The position numbers and the translations under genes are program-made. DNA of 64,000 nucleotides from Noviherbaspirillum galbum (GTDB lineage: Bacteria > Pseudomonadota > Gammaproteobacteria > Burkholderiales > Burkholderiaceae_D), in assembly GCF_010974945.1 (NCBI RefSeq), contig NZ_JAAIVB010000075.1, positions 1 to 64,000 of the forward strand, in the 5' to 3' direction. This document shows positions 26,265-34,506 of this stretch, in pieces (position 1 is the stretch's first letter; each line of letters opens with the position of its first letter). The notes under the pieces were generated by a model. The model made no database searches and was not told the DNA's origin. It was given only the letters and a program-made list of their open reading frames with translations.

Positions 26265-26579
26265 ATGTCCTGGATCCTGCTTTTCATCGCCGGCCTCTGC
26301 GAGGTCGGCTGGGCCGTCGGCCTGAAATACACCGAAGGCTTCACCCGCCTGATTCCTTCCGTGCTCACCGCCATCGCCATGCTGTTCAGCGTGGTCCTGC
26401 TCGGGCTGGCAATGAAAACCCTGCCGGCGGGAACGGCTTATGCGGTGTGGACGGGCATCGGCACCGTTGGCACCGTCATCCTGGGCGCGGTGTTGCTGGG
26501 AGAGCCGATGTCCCTGCCGCGCGTCGCCTGCATTGCCCTCATCGTGTGCGGCATCGCGGGCCTGAAGTTCTTGAGCTGA
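26265..26579 (+). CDS. sugE: SugE/Gdx-type small multidrug resistance protein
   Basis: A 104-residue inner-membrane protein with four helices. [20 protein letters not shown] has the essential Glu of the SMR family, and [19 protein letters not shown] is the pattern of the SugE/Gdx subgroup that exports guanidinium rather than quaternary amines. I looked for a guanidine riboswitch in the 72-base leader and saw none. It is convergent with the SET-domain gene; a hairpin repeat sits at the boundary. Confidence 0.92.
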   Translation: MSWILLFIAGLCEVGWAVGLKYTEGFTRLIPSVLTAIAMLFSVVLLGLAMKTLPAGTAYAVWTGIGTVGTVILGAVLLGEPMSLPRVACIALIVCGIAGLKFLS

Positions 26580-26614
26580 CGATCGAAGGCGAAACCATTA
26601 CCGCCTCATCCGCT

Positions 26615-26640
26615 GTCATTTCCGCGCGGGCGGGAATCCC
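26615..26640. repeat. extragenic palindrome, copy A
   Basis: A GTCATTTCCGCGCGGGCGGGAATCCC-like hairpin (stem of about eight pairs with one wobble) lies between sugE and the SET gene. The same CGCTGTCAT leader and GC-rich stem occur at 57103. It probably ends or stabilises both convergent transcripts. Confidence 0.6.
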
Positions 26641-26641
26641 G

Positions 26642-27133
26642 TCAGGCCGCCTTGCGCTTCTTCGGCGCCAGCAGCGTGTGCCGGCAGGTCTTCGCGCCGC
26701 AGCGGCACTCGTAGGCTTTCTTGATGGCCGGGGTGTGGCGCTGTTCCAGGATCAGGCCATAGTCGTAGTTCAGTTCCTCGCCCTCGCGCAGGTCGCGCAG
26801 CGCGTAGATGTACACCCGGCCGTCTTCCTCGCGCGCTTCGCAGTTCGGCTCGCAGGAGTGGTTGATCCAGCGTGCGCTGTTGCCGAGGCGGCCGCCATCG
26901 ATGATCTTGCCGTCCTCCAGGCTGAAGAAGAAGGTATGGAAGCAGTCGGCCGGCTTGAGGTTTTCCCGGCGTTCCGCTTCGCGCGAGCTGATGATCTCGC
27001 CCTTGTACTCGACGATGCGGCTGCCTTCGGCGATGTCGCGGGCCGCGAAGACGCCCTTGCCATGCACCGGCGAGTCCTGGACGATGATCTTGCCGCTTCG
27101 GCGGGGCGCTTCGGGTTTCTGAGCTGTGGTCAT
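26642..27133 (-). CDS. SET-domain protein
   Basis: A 163-residue protein consisting almost entirely of a SET domain (about 15-135), the fold of protein-lysine methyltransferases. GKGVFAARDIAEGSRIVEYKGE binds S-adenosylmethionine, ARWINHSCEPNCEA is the conserved NHSC segment, and LNYDYG carries the catalytic Tyr. A Cys-rich post-SET tail (ECRCGAKTCR) would bind zinc. SET proteins occur in several bacteria and may methylate a ribosomal or DNA-binding protein; the substrate here is unknown. It is compact and complete, and its base composition matches its neighbours. Confidence 0.92.
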   Translation of the reverse strand: MTTAQKPEAPRRSGKIIVQDSPVHGKGVFAARDIAEGSRIVEYKGEIISSREAERRENLKPADCFHTFFFSLEDGKIIDGGRLGNSARWINHSCEPNCEAREEDGRVYIYALRDLREGEELNYDYGLILEQRHTPAIKKAYECRCGAKTCRHTLLAPKKRKAA

Positions 27134-27276
27134 GTGGCGTGCGTTCGGCAGGCGTTCGGTGGGAATGCGGAATTATCTCAATTTATTGGCCGGAAGAGTC
27201 ATTCCCGATTCGATAAAATGCAATGCTCGTTCACGCTGGCGCATCGGCGAATGATTTGCCCGATGCCCGATCCTCC

Positions 27277-29184
27277 ATGACCCGTCCCCTGACACCAGCA
27301 AGCCTGTCGTTCACCGGCGGCGTGCCGCGCGCGCCCGCCTACGATGACATCTACCACTCGGCCGATGGCGGCCTGGGGCAGGCGCGGCATGTCTTCCTCG
27401 GCGGGAACGGGCTGCCGGGACGCTGGCAGGATCGCGAGCGCTTCACCATCCTCGAGACCGGTTTCGGCATGGGCGTGAATTTCCTCGCCACCTGGCAGGC
27501 ATGGCGCGATGATCCGCGCCGCTGCGCCCGGCTGCATTACCTTGCCATCGAAAAGCATCCTTTCAAAGAGCCCGAGCTGGCCGTGCTGCACGGCATGTGG
27601 CCGGAACTGGCCTCGCTGTCCGCCGCGCTGCGCGGCGCCTGGCCGCCCTTGACCCCCGGCTTCCACCGGCTGCTGCTCGACGAGGGGCGCGTCGTGCTTA
27701 CACTCGCGTTCGGCGACATTGCCGATTGCCTGCCGCAGGTCGAGGCGCGCGCCGATGCCTTTTATCTCGATGGCTTCGCGCCCCGCAAGAACCCCGGGAT
27801 GTGGGATCCGGTGCGCCTCGCGCGCCTGAACCGGGTGGCCGCCTCCGACGCCACCCTGGCAACCTATACCGTGGCCGGCGCAGTGCGCCGGGCGCTTGCC
27901 CAGGGCGGCTTCGCCTGCGAGAAGCGCCCGGGTTTCGGCCGCAAGCGCCACATGCTCGCGGCCGTCTATGCGCCGCGCTGGTCCGTTCCGCCGGTCGCGC
28001 GTCCCGCCGAGCGCCATGCCATGGTGATCGGCGCGGGCATCGCCGGCAGCGCCGCGTGCGAGCGCCTCGCCGCGCGCGGCTGGCGCGTGACGCTGCTCGA
28101 ACGCCAGCCGGCGCCCGCGACGGAGGCGTCGGGCAACCTCGCCGGCATCGTCATGCCGCTGTTGTCGCGCGACGATAACCTGCCATCCCGGCTGGCGCGC
28201 GCCGCCTACCTGTTCGCGCTGAGGCTCGCCGGCCAGGTCGGCGGCGCCGGAATCGCCTTCGATGGCGCTGCCTGCGGCGTGCTGCAGCTTGCGCGCGACG
28301 CGGACCACGCCGGCATCCAGCGCGCGACCCTCGCGGAAGGAGGGTATCCGGAAGACTTCGCGCGCTGGATGACGCCCGGCGACGTGGCGCTGGCCACCGG
28401 CCATGCCGGCTCATCCGGCGGCTGGCTCTTTCCGCAGGGCGGCTGGCTGCGTCCCGCCAGCTTCTGCCAGGCCTTGCTGGGCGCCTGCGGCGCGCGGCTG
28501 GAAGCTTTTTTCGGCGCGGACGTGGCGGCGCTCCGGCATACGGGGGCGGGCTGGGAGGCGCTGGATGCCAGAGGGGAAATCCTTGCCGCCGCCCCGGTGC
28601 TGGTGATCGCGAACGGCGCGCTCGCCGGCACGCTGGCGCAGACCCGCGGGCTGCCCCTGCAAGCGGTGCGCGGACAGGTGACGCACGTGCCGGCCCGGTT
28701 CCTGCCGCCGTTGCCGATGGTGGTCTGCGGCGATGGCTACGTCACGCCGCCCAGCGCGGGCATGTGTTGCGTGGGAGCCAGCTACGACCTCGATGCCGAT
28801 CCCCGGCTGCGCAACGACAGCCAGCATGGCAACCTCGAGAAGCTGTCCCAGCTGCTGCCGCAGGCCGCGCTTCCGGCAACGCTGCCGCTGGCCGGAAAGG
28901 TCGGATTCCGTTCCGTGGCGCCGGACCGCCTTCCCCTCGCCGGCGCCCTTCCCGACTTCGAGGCAAGGATCACGGGCAGCCGCCTGCGCGACGTTCCCCG
29001 CCTGCCCGGCGCCTACGGCTTGCTCGGCTATGCGTCGCGCGGCCTGATCTGGGCGCCGCTGGCGGCGGAACTGCTGGCGTCCCTGCTGGAAGGCGAGCCC
29101 CTGCCGGTCGAGGCGGAACTCGCGGCGGCGCTGGATCCGGGAAGGTTCGCATTGAAGGCATTCCGCCGCGCGGACCCGACCTGA
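27277..29184 (+). CDS. mnmC: bifunctional tRNA 5-methylaminomethyl-2-thiouridine enzyme MnmC
   Basis: A 635-residue two-domain enzyme that finishes the wobble uridine (position 34) in tRNAs for Lys, Glu and Gln. The N-terminal MnmD part (about 1-240; TILETGFGMGVNFLATW) is the methyltransferase. The C-terminal MnmC1 part (about 245-630) is an FAD oxidoreductase that removes carboxymethyl; its nucleotide fold begins VIGAGIAGSAACERLAARG. The length is close to that of E. coli MnmC (about 668). An in-frame ATG at 27223 would add 18 residues; neither start has a strong ribosome site. Confidence 0.94.
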   Translation: MTRPLTPASLSFTGGVPRAPAYDDIYHSADGGLGQARHVFLGGNGLPGRWQDRERFTILETGFGMGVNFLATWQAWRDDPRRCARLHYLAIEKHPFKEPELAVLHGMWPELASLSAALRGAWPPLTPGFHRLLLDEGRVVLTLAFGDIADCLPQVEARADAFYLDGFAPRKNPGMWDPVRLARLNRVAASDATLATYTVAGAVRRALAQGGFACEKRPGFGRKRHMLAAVYAPRWSVPPVARPAERHAMVIGAGIAGSAACERLAARGWRVTLLERQPAPATEASGNLAGIVMPLLSRDDNLPSRLARAAYLFALRLAGQVGGAGIAFDGAACGVLQLARDADHAGIQRATLAEGGYPEDFARWMTPGDVALATGHAGSSGGWLFPQGGWLRPASFCQALLGACGARLEAFFGADVAALRHTGAGWEALDARGEILAAAPVLVIANGALAGTLAQTRGLPLQAVRGQVTHVPARFLPPLPMVVCGDGYVTPPSAGMCCVGASYDLDADPRLRNDSQHGNLEKLSQLLPQAALPATLPLAGKVGFRSVAPDRLPLAGALPDFEARITGSRLRDVPRLPGAYGLLGYASRGLIWAPLAAELLASLLEGEPLPVEAELAAALDPGRFALKAFRRADPT

Positions 29185-29331
29185 CCGTTATTTGTGCTTG
29201 CGGCGAGGCACGCCGGCCCGCTTCGGTTTATGCTATCCCTAAGTCAACGCGATGCCGGAGGCGGGGATGGGGCAAGGCCGGAGGGAATGTAACGCCGTCA
29301 TGCGTGTCAGATCCTGCAACCAGGAGACGGC

Positions 29332-31713
29332 ATGAAGAAGATTCTCAAAATCGCGCTGGTGGCCGTGGCGGCGCTGGCCATCTTGCTCATCGGCGCGGCG
29401 GCCGTCATCTCGGCCACCTTCGACCCCAACGACTACAAGCCGCTGATCATCCGCCAGGTGCAGGAAAAGAAGCAGCGCACCCTCGTCATTCCAGGCGACA
29501 TCAAGCTGAGCTTCTTCCCCAAGCTGGGCGCCGACCTCGGCAAGCTCAGCCTCTCCGAACATGGCGGGGCAGGTGAATTCGCCGCCGTCGACCATGCCAA
29601 GGTATCGCTCGCGCTGTTTCCTCTGCTGCGCCGCCAGCTGGTCGTCGACCACGTGCAGGTCGATGGCCTGCGCGTCAGCGTGAAGCGGTTCAAGGATGGC
29701 ACCACCAGCATCGACGATCTTCTTTCCAAGGACGAAAAGGGCGGGCAGGCGCTGCGCTTCGACATCGACGGCGTGCGCGTCAGCAATGCCCGCCTGCGCT
29801 ACGACGACAGGCAGCAGGACCGGGTGATCGACATCGACCGGCTCGCGCTCGACACCGGCCGGCTGGCCGACGGCGCCGCCAGCAAGCTCAAGGTGACCGC
29901 GGCGCTCAAGGTGGACCATCCGAAGGTCGATGCGGACATCAGCCTCAACACCGGGTTCCGGGTCGATCTCGCGGCGGGCCGCTATGCCGTGAACGGCCTC
30001 GACGCCGACATCAAGGGCGCCCTGCTCGACTTTCGCGACCTCGCGCTCAAGCTTGGCGGCAATGCCGATCTCGCTCCCGCCGCCAAGCGATTTTCCCTGG
30101 AAGACATCAAGATCAATGGCACGGCAAGGCAGGCCGACGGCACCCTCGAGCTGTCGCTGGCAGTGCCGAGGCTGGCGGTCACCGACCGCAAGGTGGAAGG
30201 CGGAAAGCTCGATGGACAGGTGAAGAGCAGCGGCAAGGAGCGGCAGCTCGGCGCCACGTTCTCCATGCCTTCCTTCGACGGCACGCCCGCCGCCTTCCGC
30301 ATTCCCGCCCTCTCCCTCGATGCGTTTCTTCGCGACGCCGGCACCGACGTCAGCGCCAAGATCAGCGGCGCGCTGGCAGGCGACATCGAAAAGTTGTCGT
30401 TATCGTCACCGCAGCTTGCGATGAGGCTGTCCGGCAAGAACGCGGGCAAGGCGGTGGAGGGCAACATCACGACCTCGCTGGCCGCCGACCTCGGCCGGCA
30501 AGTCATCGACCTGCCCGCGATGTCACTGCAGCTTGCCTTGCCGACCGACGGCGGCAGCCTGTCCCTGAAAAGCAAGGGCAGCATGAACTTAAACCTGGAC
30601 AAGCACAGCCTTGCCTCGGCGTTCACCGGCACGCTCGACGACAGCGCCTTCGACGCAAAGATCGGCATGACGGCGTTTTCGCCGCCGGCGTTCCGCTTCG
30701 ACATCGGCATCGACAAGCTCGACCTCGACCGCTACCAGTCGCGCCCGCCGGCCGATGCGCCGCAGCCCGCCAAGCCGCAGGCCGATGCGGCCGCCGACAA
30801 GCCGATCGATGTCTCGGCATTGAAGTCCCTGCATGCGGAAGGCAGCCTGCGCGTGGGCGCATTCAAGGTGCGCAACCTGCGCGGCACCAACCTGAGCGCG
30901 CAACTGCATTCTGCCGGCGGCGAAGCCCGGCTCGGCCCGATCGCCGCCGAACTGTATGGCGGGCGGCTGGCCGGCGAGGCATCGGTCGCCGCGACGACGC
31001 CCGCGCGGGTCAGCATGCGGCAGGCATTGTCCGGCATCGACGTCGGCCCGCTTCTGAAGGATTTCACCGGCAAGAACATGCTTGATGGCAGGGGCAACGT
31101 CCAGCTCGACGTGCGCGGAAGCGGCGCCACCACGGCCCAGATCAAGCGCGCGCTGGATGGCTCCGCCCGCGTCGAGCTCAAGGATGGCGCGGTGCGCGGC
31201 ATCAACCTCGCGAAGGTGATCCGCGACGCCAAGGCAAAGATCGGCGTCATCCGCGGCGGCGAGGCGCCGCAGAGCGGAGTCTCTTCCGAAAACGAGAAAA
31301 CCGACTTCAGCGATCTGTCGGCCAGCGTCCGCATCGCGAACGGTATTGCGCATAACGACGACCTGTCGGTGAAGTCTCCCTTGCTGCGGATCGGCGGCGC
31401 GGGAGACATCGACCTTGGCGCCGACAAGCTGGACTACCTGGTCAAGGCGACGGTGGTGAGTTCGCTGCAGGGGCAGGGCGGCCCAGAGCTCGAGGCGCTC
31501 AAGGGGCTGACGGTGCCGGTGAAACTGTCGGGGCCGTTTTCCTCCATCCAGTGGCACATCGACTTTGCCGGCTTGGCAAGCGAGCTCGCGCGGCAGAAGG
31601 TGGATGAGAAAAAGGAAGAGGTCCGCTCCAGGGCGCAGAAGGCCATCGATGAGCAGAAGGGCAAGGTGCAGGAACAGATTCAGGACAAGTTGAAGGGATT
31701 GTTTGGGAGGTAA
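29332..31713 (+). CDS. AsmA-family protein
   Basis: A 793-residue envelope protein with one N-terminal membrane helix (about 5-27) and a long beta-rich periplasmic part. The start TFDPNDYKPLIIRQVQEKKQRTLVIPGDIKLSFFPKLG-type segment is typical of AsmA; the C-terminal domain (about 540-740; GGRLAGEASV, LDGRGNVQLDVRGSG and DYLVKATVVSS) is the AsmA_2 part. Such proteins are thought to bridge the membranes and move phospholipids to the outer membrane. The end (about 755-793) is a charged helix. Good ribosome site AGGAGA precedes the start. It stands alone. Confidence 0.9.
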   Translation: MKKILKIALVAVAALAILLIGAAAVISATFDPNDYKPLIIRQVQEKKQRTLVIPGDIKLSFFPKLGADLGKLSLSEHGGAGEFAAVDHAKVSLALFPLLRRQLVVDHVQVDGLRVSVKRFKDGTTSIDDLLSKDEKGGQALRFDIDGVRVSNARLRYDDRQQDRVIDIDRLALDTGRLADGAASKLKVTAALKVDHPKVDADISLNTGFRVDLAAGRYAVNGLDADIKGALLDFRDLALKLGGNADLAPAAKRFSLEDIKINGTARQADGTLELSLAVPRLAVTDRKVEGGKLDGQVKSSGKERQLGATFSMPSFDGTPAAFRIPALSLDAFLRDAGTDVSAKISGALAGDIEKLSLSSPQLAMRLSGKNAGKAVEGNITTSLAADLGRQVIDLPAMSLQLALPTDGGSLSLKSKGSMNLNLDKHSLASAFTGTLDDSAFDAKIGMTAFSPPAFRFDIGIDKLDLDRYQSRPPADAPQPAKPQADAAADKPIDVSALKSLHAEGSLRVGAFKVRNLRGTNLSAQLHSAGGEARLGPIAAELYGGRLAGEASVAATTPARVSMRQALSGIDVGPLLKDFTGKNMLDGRGNVQLDVRGSGATTAQIKRALDGSARVELKDGAVRGINLAKVIRDAKAKIGVIRGGEAPQSGVSSENEKTDFSDLSASVRIANGIAHNDDLSVKSPLLRIGGAGDIDLGADKLDYLVKATVVSSLQGQGGPELEALKGLTVPVKLSGPFSSIQWHIDFAGLASELARQKVDEKKEEVRSRAQKAIDEQKGKVQEQIQDKLKGLFGR

Positions 31714-31746
31714 GCGGGGAGGTTTCGTTGGCGTGAGCGGTTACCG

Positions 31747-31790
31747 TCGTCATTCCTGCCGCCTGTCATTCTTGCCCACACGGGAATGAC
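31747..31790. repeat. extragenic palindrome
   Basis: GTCATTC (31765-31771) pairs with GAATGAC (31784-31790), and another CATTCCTGCC half-site precedes it. It belongs to the same general group of GTCATT-type palindromes as those at 26615 and 57103. It lies 50 bases after the AsmA gene and may serve as its 3' end. Confidence 0.55.
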
Positions 31791-32310
31791 AGCATTGCAC
31801 GCTTGCGCATCCTCATCCAACGACGCAAACCATCCCCATCCGCATCAAGATTTTCCCCATCACTGCATATCGCCTGAACGCGTTGTCACGTTGACCTCGC
31901 AATCATTAAAACAGCGCTAATTTTGTTATTCATTTCTTCCGTTTGAGCGTGTCGCGCAGCGAACATCTCGCATGCAGAAATTCACGCCGGCGATTCTCGC
32001 TTCAGCTCGCGCGCCCATGTCGCGTTTTCGCAAAACACCCTTGTCCTTACTGCACGTTTTCGGAGCGGTACTGACCACGATGACGCAAAAAAGTTTTGCG
32101 CAATCGATCGCGCCACGCAAAAAAACAGCCCCGAAATATCGCTTTGAAAAGACCACTTGAAAAGCGTTTTTCCTAACTCGTTCCGCTTACAAAAAAAAGC
32201 GAAGAATTTCCTATCGACTCCAGAAAAGTGCGCGTATTATGAAATTGCGGAGTGGAAATTCAATCTGTATCCGACACCCAAATGACCGGTAGATTTACAA
32301 AGGAAACCCC
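31791..32310. promoter_or_regulatory. long AT-rich leader with phased A-tracts upstream of prkA
   Basis: About 520 bases without a credible gene, clearly richer in A and T than the rest of the window. From about 32017 to 32210 runs of four to eight A or T recur, often flanked by GCG. They include a perfect hairpin CGCAAAA-AAG-TTTTGCG at 32084-32100. TATTAT at 32235-32240 is a possible -10 box without a good -35 partner. Two short open frames, one on each strand, lack ribosome sites. The region probably holds the prkA promoter and binding sites for bent-DNA proteins. Confidence 0.45.
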
Positions 32311-34233
32311 ATGAAGATCTTTGACAACTACGCATCACGGTATGAGCGGACTCGGGAAGAGGAATACTCCCTGCAAGAATATCTGGAATTGTGCAAGCGC
32401 GACCGACTCGCCTATGCGAGCGCCGCCGAACGCATGCTGGAAGCGATCGGCGAGCCTGAGCTGGTGGACACGCGTCACGATCCGCGGCTCTCGCGTATCT
32501 TCGCCAACAAGGTTATCAAAATTTATCCTGCGTTCCGCGAGTTCTACGGAATGGAGGAAGTCATCGAGCAGGTTGTTTCCTATTTCCGTCACGCTGCCCA
32601 AGGCCTCGAAGAACGCAAGCAGGTTCTTTATCTCCTCGGCCCCGTCGGCGGCGGCAAGTCCTCCATCGCCGAGAAGCTCAAGGCCCTGATGGAGCGCGTT
32701 CCCTTCTACTGCATCAAAGGCTCGCCGGTGAATGAATCGCCGCTCGGCCTGTTCGACGCGGATGAAGACGGCGCCATCCTCGAAGAGGACTTCGGCATTC
32801 CCCGCCGTTACCTCAAGACCATCCCCAGCCCGTGGGCGGTGAAGCGCCTGCAGGAATTCAACGGCGACATCAACCAGTTCCGCGTGGTCAAGCGCTATCC
32901 CTCCGTGCTCAAGCAGGTTGCGATTTCCAAGACCGAGCCGGGCGACGAAAACAACCAGGACATTTCTTCCCTGGTCGGCAAGGTCGACATCCGTAAGCTG
33001 GAAGACTTTTCCCAGGACGATCCGGACGCCTACAGCTATTCCGGCGGCCTGTGCCTGTCCAACCAGGGCCTGATGGAATTCGTCGAGATGTTCAAGGCGC
33101 CGATCAAGGTGCTGCATCCGCTGCTGACCGCAACGCAGGAAGGCAACTACAAGGGCACCGAAGGCTTCGGCGCGATTCCCTTCGACGGCGTCGTCCTGGC
33201 GCACTCCAACGAATCGGAGTGGAAAGCCTTCCGCAACAACAAGAACAACGAGGCATTCCTCGACCGTATCTACATCGTGAAGGTGCCTTACTGCCTGCGC
33301 GTATCCGAAGAAACCAAGATCTACGACAAGCTCATCCGCTCCTCGTCGCTGGGCAACGCGCCCTGCGCCCCAGGAACGTTGAAGATGATGGCGCAGTTCG
33401 CGGTGCTGTCGCGCCTGAAGGAACCGGAGAACTCCAGCGTCTTCTCCAAGATGCAGGTGTATGACGGCGAGAACCTGAAGGACACCGACCCCAAGGCCAA
33501 GTCGCGCCAGGAGTACACGGACTACGCCGGCGTGGACGAAGGCATGAACGGCCTGTCGACCCGCTTCGCGTACAAGATCCTTTCCCGCGTGTTCAACTTC
33601 GACACCACCGAGGTGGCGGCCAATCCGGTGCACCTGCTCTACGTGCTCGAGCAGCAGATCGAGCGCGAGCAGTTCCCGCCGGAGACCGAACAGAAGTACA
33701 TGTCCTTCATCAAGGAATATCTGGCCCAGCGCTACGTGGAGTTCATCGGCAAGGAGATCCAGACGGCTTACCTCGAGAGCTATTCCGAGTATGGCCAGAA
33801 CATCTTCGACCGCTACGTGACCTTCGCCGACTTCTGGATCCAGGACCAGGAATTCCGCGATCCGGACACAGGCGAGAGCTTCGACCGCGAATCGCTTAAC
33901 GCCGAGCTGGAAAAGATCGAGAAGCCGGCAGGCATCTCGAATCCGAAGGACTTCCGCAACGAGATCGTCAACTTCGTGCTGCGCGCCCGCGCGCAGAACA
34001 ATGGCAAGAATCCGGTGTGGACCAGCTACGAGAAGCTGCGCACGGTGATCGAGAAAAAGATGTTCTCGAACACCGAGGAACTGCTGCCAGTGATTTCCTT
34101 CAACGCCAAGGCAAGCGCCGACGATGCGAACAAGCACCAGGAGTTCGTGTCGCGCATGGTGGCGAAGGGATACACCGCCAAGCAGGTGCGTTTGCTCTGC
34201 GAGTGGTACCTGCGCGTGAGGAAGTCCTCCTAA
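32311..34233 (+). CDS. prkA: PrkA-type serine protein kinase (YeaG)
   Basis: A 640-residue cytoplasmic protein with an AAA-like N-terminal part and a kinase-like C-terminal part. The P-loop GPVGGGKSS lies at residues 110-118. The protein is the close counterpart of E. coli YeaG, which acts in nutrient-stress and stationary-phase survival, and of Bacillus PrkA. AAAGGAAA precedes the start. The gene begins the conserved three-gene set prkA-yeaH-spoVR. Unlike the two later genes, which overlap, prkA is separated from yeaH by a 270-base block of palindromes. Confidence 0.96.
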   Translation: MKIFDNYASRYERTREEEYSLQEYLELCKRDRLAYASAAERMLEAIGEPELVDTRHDPRLSRIFANKVIKIYPAFREFYGMEEVIEQVVSYFRHAAQGLEERKQVLYLLGPVGGGKSSIAEKLKALMERVPFYCIKGSPVNESPLGLFDADEDGAILEEDFGIPRRYLKTIPSPWAVKRLQEFNGDINQFRVVKRYPSVLKQVAISKTEPGDENNQDISSLVGKVDIRKLEDFSQDDPDAYSYSGGLCLSNQGLMEFVEMFKAPIKVLHPLLTATQEGNYKGTEGFGAIPFDGVVLAHSNESEWKAFRNNKNNEAFLDRIYIVKVPYCLRVSEETKIYDKLIRSSSLGNAPCAPGTLKMMAQFAVLSRLKEPENSSVFSKMQVYDGENLKDTDPKAKSRQEYTDYAGVDEGMNGLSTRFAYKILSRVFNFDTTEVAANPVHLLYVLEQQIEREQFPPETEQKYMSFIKEYLAQRYVEFIGKEIQTAYLESYSEYGQNIFDRYVTFADFWIQDQEFRDPDTGESFDRESLNAELEKIEKPAGISNPKDFRNEIVNFVLRARAQNNGKNPVWTSYEKLRTVIEKKMFSNTEELLPVISFNAKASADDANKHQEFVSRMVAKGYTAKQVRLLCEWYLRVRKSS

Positions 34234-34260
34234 AGCGCCAGCGCGCAAGCGCTCATCATG

Positions 34261-34476
34261 CCCCCTCCCCTTCAAGGGAAGGGCGGGGAGTGGGGATGGG
34301 TTTCGGTCGCGAGCAAAGAACGCCATTGCTTTCACCAGCGACCTGCATGCTGTTCTTTGAACGCGCCGGAAACCCAGCCCCACCCTGACCCTCCCCTTGA
34401 AGGGGAGGGGACCAAGTTCGAAACGCTCCCCCTGTCAGGGGGGAGCAAGGTAGAACCCTCCCACTCACCGGGAGGG
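34261..34476. repeat. block of four palindromes between prkA and yeaH
   Basis: Left arm 34261-34306 and right arm 34367-34410 are inverted copies of each other. Each also contains its own short palindrome of the CCCTCCCCTTCAAGGGGAGGG type. Two more hairpins follow: 34425-34446 (GCTCCCCCTG/CAGGGGGGAGC with one bulge) and 34456-34476 (CCCTCCC/GGGAGGG). The yeaH ribosome site begins 20 bases later. The block should form strong structure in the prkA-yeaH transcript. Confidence 0.85.
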
Positions 34477-34506
34477 GACTTATCTGAAAATCCAGCAGGA
34501 GGCATT

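Noticed and set aside
31972-32160. 62-codon plus-strand frame upstream of prkA
   Set aside because: No ribosome site, translated A-tracts give Lys-rich sequence, and an equally good frame exists on the other strand.
32335-34383. 682-codon minus-strand frame opposite prkA
   Set aside because: It is the antisense shadow of a highly conserved kinase gene and has no recognisable domain or ribosome site.
34258-34506. N-terminal extension of YeaH from an ATG at 34258
   Set aside because: It translates the palindromes into Pro/Gly-rich sequence, has no counterpart in E. coli YeaH, and a ribosome site stands just before the TTG at 34507.
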